A stretch of DNA of 64,000 nt from Cephalotrichum gorgonifer (taxonomy: Eukaryota; Ascomycota; Sordariomycetes; Microascales; Microascaceae). A model generated the notes under the pieces. The model saw only the letters and a list, made by a program, of their open reading frames with translations, was not told the DNA's origin and searched no databases. Positions 58,677 to 64,000 of this stretch are shown here, in pieces. How positions within the stretch are numbered: position 1 is the first letter of the stretch; each line of letters opens with the position of its first letter. Position numbers and translations under genes: made by a program. The stretch covers positions 2,937,170 to 3,001,169 of the forward strand of contig ONZQ02000001.1 in NCBI GenBank assembly GCA_900312665.1, in the 5' to 3' direction.

Positions 58677-60939
58677 ATGTCTCACGGAAAGAGGTACTCG
58701 ATATCTAAGAGGTATTCGTTCAGCGTGCCCAACCCTGCCGCTCCCGCCGCTTCCTCCCAGGGAAACAACCCCAACAGCCTCCTGGCCACTGGCGGCCGCA
58801 TCGCATGGCTCGCCGACCTCGATACCTCGCGGACTCCCGCCAAGAACTACCGCCGCACCTCCATCATCTGCACCATTGGTCCCAAGACCAACTCTGTCGA
58901 GGCGATTAACAACCTTCGCAAGGTGAGTAGCTCTGGTGAACTTTTTTCTCTTGTAGAGCTATCCAATCATGCTCCCATTGGGGTGCCATTCTCCGCTTGA
59001 TACCATGTCCAGACGAAGCGTGTTTGGCAGCTGTCCGAGGGCGCCGCCACCTACCCCTCCCCCCCCCAGATTCGGAGAGAGCAAGGCGAACCCCGAAAGG
59101 AAACCCCCGTGGGCGCCCACCATGATCAATTGCAACGATAAAGCTAATATGGTTGTTCCAACTCGAAGGCTGGTCTCAACATTGTTCGCATGAACTTCTC
59201 CCATGGATCATACGAATACCACCAGAGCGTCATTGACAACACCCGCGAGGCCGAGAAGGTCCAGGCCGGCCGCCAGGTCGCCATCGCCCTCGACACCAAG
59301 GGCCCGGAGATCCGGACCGGTAACACCGTTGGCGATGCCGATATCCCCATCGCCGCCGGCGCCGTCCTGAACATCACCACCGACGAGAAGTATGCCACCG
59401 CCTGCACGGCCGAGAACATGTAAGTAACCACTCCCCACACCCACACTGGCAAGGAGGCGAGCCATAACCTGGTCTTGGTCTGGGGGGCATGTTGGGCCGC
59501 ACCCGCCTTCGAAGGGATAGCTCCGCGACCGCGTTCAGACAAAAGCTAGTGCTGACATGATGAACCCCTACTCAGGTATGTCGACTACGCCAACATCACC
59601 AAGGTTATTGAGCCTGGCCGTGTTATCTACGTCGACGACGGTGTGCTCGCCTTCGACGTCATCGCCATCAAGGATGAGAAGAACATCGAGGTTCGCTGCC
59701 GCAACAACGGCTTCATCTCCTCCAAGAAGGGTGTCAACCTGCCCAACACGGACATTGACCTCCCCGCTCTCTCGGAGAAGGACAAGAACGATCTCCGCTT
59801 TGGTGTCAAGAACAACGTCGACATGGTGTTCGCCAGCTTCATCCGCAGGGGCCAGGACATCCGCGACATTCGCGAGGTCCTCGGCGAGGATGGTGCCCAC
59901 ATCAAGATCATTGCCAAGATCGAGAACCGTCAGGGTCTCAACAACTTCGCCGACATTCTGAGCGAGACTGACGGTGTCATGGTTGCCCGTGGTGACATGG
60001 GTATCGAGATTCCCGCTGCTGAGGTGTTCAGCGCTCAGAAGAAGGTACGAACGGCCAGATTCAGGATGTCAAAGAAGAAGACGAGGAAGCAGAGGAAGAA
60101 GAAGAAGAAGAAGAAAAAAGACTAACCTGGTCTCCTTAGCTCATCGCCATGTGCAATATGGCTGGAAAGCCCGTCATTTGCGCCACCCGTATGTACAGGC
60201 CCAAACCTTCCCCTTGCCCCCTCTCTCCCCTCTTCTCCATACTCGACAATAGGGCCATTCCGCTAACCACTATTTCCCTCATTCAGAGATGCTCGAGAGC
60301 ATGATCAAGAACCCCCGCCCTACCCGCGCCGAGATCAGCGATGTCGGAAACGCCGTGACGGATGGCGCCGACTGTGTCATGCTTAGCGGCGAGACCGCCA
60401 AGGGCGCGTACCCCGAGCTCGCGGTCCGCGAGATGAGCGAGGCCTGCCTCCGGGCCGAGGCGTCGATCCCTTACATCAGCCTCTACGAGGAGATGGTCGG
60501 CCTCCCCCACGTCAACGGCATCTCCACGACGGAGTCGGTCGCCATGTCGGCCGTCCGCGCGTCTCTCGACCTCGGCGCTGGCGCCATTGTCGTCCTCTCG
60601 ACCTCGGGAGAGTCGGCTCGCCTCCTGTCCAAGTACAGGCCCGTCTGCCCCATCATCATGATCACCAGGAACGACCACACCTCGCGATGCGGCCACCTGA
60701 ACCGTGGCGTGTACCCCTTCTACTTCGACGAGGCCAAGCCCGACTTTGACAAGGTCAACTGGCAGGAGGATGTCGACCGCCGCATCAAGTGGGGTGTCAC
60801 CAAGGCCATTGAGCTCGACGTCCTGTCGCCCAGTGATAACATCGTCGTTGTCCAGGGCTGGCGCGGTGGCAGGGGTAACACCAACACCATGCGGATCGTC
60901 AAGGCCGACCCTAACCACCTCGGCATCGGCGAGATCTGA
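58677..60939 (+). CDS. Pyruvate kinase
   Basis: The enzyme converts phosphoenolpyruvate and ADP to pyruvate and ATP, the last step of glycolysis, in the cytosol. Five exons (58677-58922, 59169-59419, 59576-60044, 60140-60188, 60287-60939) encode 555 residues. Signatures are RRTSIICTIGPKTNS, VRMNFSHGSYEYH, ALDTKGPEIRTG, KIENRQGLNNF, VMVARGDMGIEIPAAEVFSAQK, and CATQMLESMIKNPRPTRAE across the 49-bp fourth exon. The N-terminus is ~30 residues longer and more basic than in usual fungal enzymes (GKRYSISKRYSFSVP). The first intron is long (246 bp) and ends in AAG, a less common acceptor. The third intron carries a purine-rich AAG run just before its ACTAACC branch site. Confidence 0.96.
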
Positions 60940-61927
60940 AGGGGTTCGTGCGTGAGGTGGTAGAATGGGAGAATGAAGAATGAAGAATTAGGGATGATGA
61001 AACGAAAGGGAATGGAGTTAGCTCCCACCCCACCCCAAAAACAAGAACAAGAACAACAAGAACACGCGGTACGGGTTTTTGCGCGCAGAAGGCGTTCATC
61101 TACGTCTCCTTGAACTCTTTTCGTGCCATCTTTCCGAGCAAGCACCAGACCCCTTTGCACCACGATCTCTTCTTGGGCATCGAGTCTGCCGCCATGATTA
61201 CGCGGGCCAGGCTTTGGTTTAGGAAAGCGGAAGGAGGAGAATAACGCTTTTGGCGCTACCTCGGGCTGGCGGCTGGCTAGATTTCGATAAGAATTTCGGT
61301 CGGGGTACCATGGTTATTATATAGGCAACCAGTGGTGTCGAGTGGGAAAAGCGGTTCGTCTTGAGATTGGTCCGTAGGAAGATAGTTTAATAGATACCTT
61401 CCGTATGGTATGTATTGCCATGGTTCCATCTGCCTGCGCTTCCTTTTACTCATGCAATCGAGGGAGGGTTGTAACAATGACAGACTAGGTATAGTTGTAT
61501 GTGTGTGTAAGTCATCTTTCTCAGAGAGAGTGATCGGGAAATGGGGTAGGTGGGTTGTATTGATTTAATAATAAGAATCATAGAGGCTTAGAGTGGGGCA
61601 TTCTCGGCAACGGCCGGGTCTTGGTCCGTCATCCCCTCGTCCGAGGTCGGGATCGGCCCCTATGCCAAGCCAGTGTGTGAATCCCCGCACTCCGTCTACT
61701 CATAAGGTTTGGGCCCGAGGTCCCTGGGTCCGCATTCTAATACTATGTTGTAATGGCCTCAAGGAGTCATCCCTCGGCTTAAACCTCTCACATGTGCACT
61801 CTGTACCCCAGATTTATAAACTAACGCAAACCAACCTATTCCGTAAATACCTGGCACCGGGATCTTCATACTATCTCATTTACCGTAAGGGATCTCTGTC
61901 CTGGAAAGAAGGGAAAGCATAGACACG
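60940..61927. other. Intergenic region
   Basis: No gene is seen between the pyruvate kinase stop and the gamma-glutamyltransferase ATG. An AT-rich stretch lies at 61555-61585. Confidence 0.6.
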
Positions 61928-64000
61928 ATGAGCAACACGAACGTTCTCGAGCCGCCCCGGGAGGCCGGGGAGGAGCTAAAGCCGGAGGGGGTAGCTTTTG
62001 GGTTCCCGAGTAGGAGGAGCGTGGTGCACTCTACGAGCGGCGTGGTGGCTTGTTCGCAACCTCTGGCTGGGAAGTGCGGGATCAAGATTTTGGAGAAGGG
62101 GGGGAATGCTGTGGTGAGTTTATTCATTGTCTTTCGCTTTCAAGCATCAAGCGGGCACGGGGGATTGGGGGGTAACTTGAGGCGTATCACCATGGACCCA
62201 TGCTGACCTGGGCCGTGTAGGATGCCGCTGTAGCTGTGGGTGAGTCTCTTTTCTGGACGGACTCAAAGATTCCTTCCCATGCCATGAATGTCCCTGAACA
62301 TCAAGACACACCGAAGACCTACAGGATGGGATGCTAACTAGCGAGCAGCCGCCGGGCTCAACATGACGGAGCCCTGCTCCACCGGCATAGGAGGCGACAT
62401 GTTCCTCCTCTACTACAACGCGAAGACCAAGACCGTCTCGGCCCTCAACGGCTCCGGGCGCTCCGGCGCCGCCAATGAGCTCTCGGCCATTAGGCGGGAG
62501 CTGGGCGTCGGCGAGGGCGAGACGGGGAGGAAGATACCGATGAGCAGTGTGCACTCCGTCACCGTCCCGGGCGCGGCGGCCGGGTGGGCCGACTCGGTGG
62601 AGAGGTTCGGGAGCGGCAAGGTCAGTCTTGCCGAGGTGCTCGCGCCAGCCATTGAGCTTGGGGAGCGGGGGTTCCCTGTGTCGGAGGTTGCGGCGCATTT
62701 TGTGAGTTTTTGTCCTCGGTCCCGATATTCTTCAGCCCCGCGTGAGATGAGATGACGGCAGTTCGGTCAGAAGACAAGCAGAGAGAGAAGTGACTAACTG
62801 AGATCGACCACAGTGGGGCAGATCTGAGACCGCGATCCGCAAGGCATCTCCTAACTTCGCCGAGATGCTGAAGAAGGACCCGAACGCCAAGGACGGGGTC
62901 CGGGCGCCGGCGGCGGGCGAGATATTCAAGAACCCGACGCTCGCGCAGACCTTCCGGACGCTGGGTGAGGAGGGCAAGAAGGGGTTCTACGCCGACCGCG
63001 TGGGCGAGGAGATCGTCAAGGCCGTGCGGGACCTCGGCGGGTACCTGACGCTCGAGGACCTCGCGCACCACCTCGAGACGGGCAGCGAGCCCGTCGACCC
63101 CATCGGGCTCAAGTTCACGGCGCAGGGCGCGGCCGGGGATGACGGGAACGGGGGCGGCCTACAGGTGTGGGAGCACCCGCCGAACGGGCAGGGAATCGTG
63201 GCGCTCATGGCGCTCGGCATCATCCAGGAGCTGGAGAAGAGCGGGGCGATACCGCGCTGGGGGCCTGAGGACTTCAACACGGCGCCGTACCTCCACGCCA
63301 TCATCGAGTCGCTCAGGCTCGCCTTCTCCGACGCGAACTGGTACGTCGCGGACCCCAACGTCTCCAAGGTGCCCACGCAGGGCCTCATATCGCCCGCCTA
63401 CCTCGCCGAGCGCGCGAAGCTCTTCGACGCGGAGAGGGCGCCGCCCGTGACGAGGGGCCAACCCCCCTCGGCCTCGGCGTCGCCGGCGCTGAACAGCTCC
63501 GACACGGTGTACTTCTGCGTGACGGACGCCGAGGGCAACGCGGCGTCGTTCATCAACAGCAACTACGGCGGCTTCGGGACGTGCATCGTGCCCAGGGGTT
63601 GCGGCTTCACGCTGCAGAACCGCGGGGCGAACTTCAGCCTGGACGAGGGCCACCCGAACGCGCTGGCGCCGCGGAAGAGGCCGTACCACACCATCATCCC
63701 CGGGATGGTGACCAACGCGGCGGACGACTCGCTGCACAGCGTCTTCGGCGTCATGGGCGGGTTCATGCAGCCGCAGGGCCACGTGCAGGTGCTGCTGGCC
63801 CAGGTGGTGGGCGGGCTGGATCCGCAGCAGGCGCTCGACGCGCCGAGGGTGTGCGTCGCGTCCGAGGACGGTCCGGGCGGGGAGGTGCGGTGGGTGGTCA
63901 AGGTGGAGGACGAGATGAGCGAGAAGGTGGTGGAGGGGCTGAGGAGGCTGGGGCACGACGTCGAGGTCGTGAGCGGGTGGGGGAGACACTTCTTCGGGAG
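61928..64000 (+). CDS. Gamma-glutamyltransferase family protein, 3' end cut by the window
   Basis: Four exons are visible (61928-62113, 62221-62239, 62349-62701, 62814 to the window end), giving 581 residues so far. Exon 2 is only 19 bp and restores GGNAVDAAVAVAAGLN, a hallmark of the family. Further marks are TEPCSTGIGGDMF, VHSVTVPGAAAGWADSVERFG, DTVYFCVTDAEGNAASFINS (the Thr of DTV, residue 417, aligns with the autoprocessing nucleophile that starts the small subunit) and VFGVMGGFMQPQGHVQV. The N-terminus has no signal peptide or membrane anchor, unlike classical secreted GGTs, so a cytosolic or peroxisomal form, as in YwrD-like bacterial relatives, is likely. GGTs hydrolyse or transfer the gamma-glutamyl group of glutathione. 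The reading continues beyond 64000. Confidence 0.9.

Noticed and set aside
63159..63989. 276-residue frame on the minus strand
   Set aside because: It is antisense to the gamma-glutamyltransferase gene, His/Arg/Pro-rich, without a domain.

Overview
The window reads as nuclear DNA of a filamentous ascomycete (Pezizomycotina, most like a Sordariomycete; no species can be named). The evidence is short introns with GTRNGT donors, CTAAC/CTGAC branch sites and YAG acceptors, together with fungal families: a HET-domain protein, a Zn2Cys6 activator, a filamentous-type chitin synthase and homoserine kinase. I resolve 15 protein genes, 14 of them spliced; exon limits were set by matching reading phase across splice sites. 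One assembly gap (Ns, 10071-10447) sits inside a CT microsatellite. No tRNA, rRNA, CRISPR array or recognisable transposon was seen.

Layout. 1-8204 has no supportable gene. 8205-9683 (+) encodes a C2H2 protein. 11493-15860 (-) is nucleoporin Nup133, followed downstream by an exact 10-bp tandem repeat. 17033-18609 (-) is a ubiquitin-like-domain protein. 19632-33331 is a compact accessory block: an MFS permease of the allantoate/nicotinate type (-), an FAD phenolic-type monooxygenase (+), a fusion of a DUF1989 domain to a polysaccharide-deacetylase-fold amidohydrolase (+), an M20 N-carbamoyl amidohydrolase (+) and a Zn2Cys6 activator (-). 33804-34822 (-) is a sulfotransferase-like protein and 35640-36887 (+) a short HET protein. 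Core genes follow: homoserine kinase (38052-39339, -), chitin synthase (42899-45737, +), SM protein Sly1 (46605-49017, -), a PNUTS/Ppn1-like PP1 regulator (51390-55973, +), pyruvate kinase (58677-60939, +) and a gamma-glutamyltransferase cut off by the window end (61928-64000, +).

How the genes work together. The 19.6-33.3 kb block looks like a catabolic cluster that scavenges nitrogen from a cyclic N-compound: uptake (MFS), ring hydroxylation (FAD enzyme), deimination and/or ring opening (fusion protein), release of carbamoyl nitrogen (M20 enzyme) and local control (Zn2Cys6). GATA-type sites lie in its intergenic regions, which fits AreA-like nitrogen control. Its enzyme set overlaps in type with the Aspergillus nidulans nicotinate (hxn) cluster and with bacterial hydantoin/creatinine-type routes, but the combination here matches neither exactly. 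The rest of the window is mostly housekeeping genes separated by long, repeat-dotted intergenic DNA rich in a TACTYGTA / TACTCCGTA motif.
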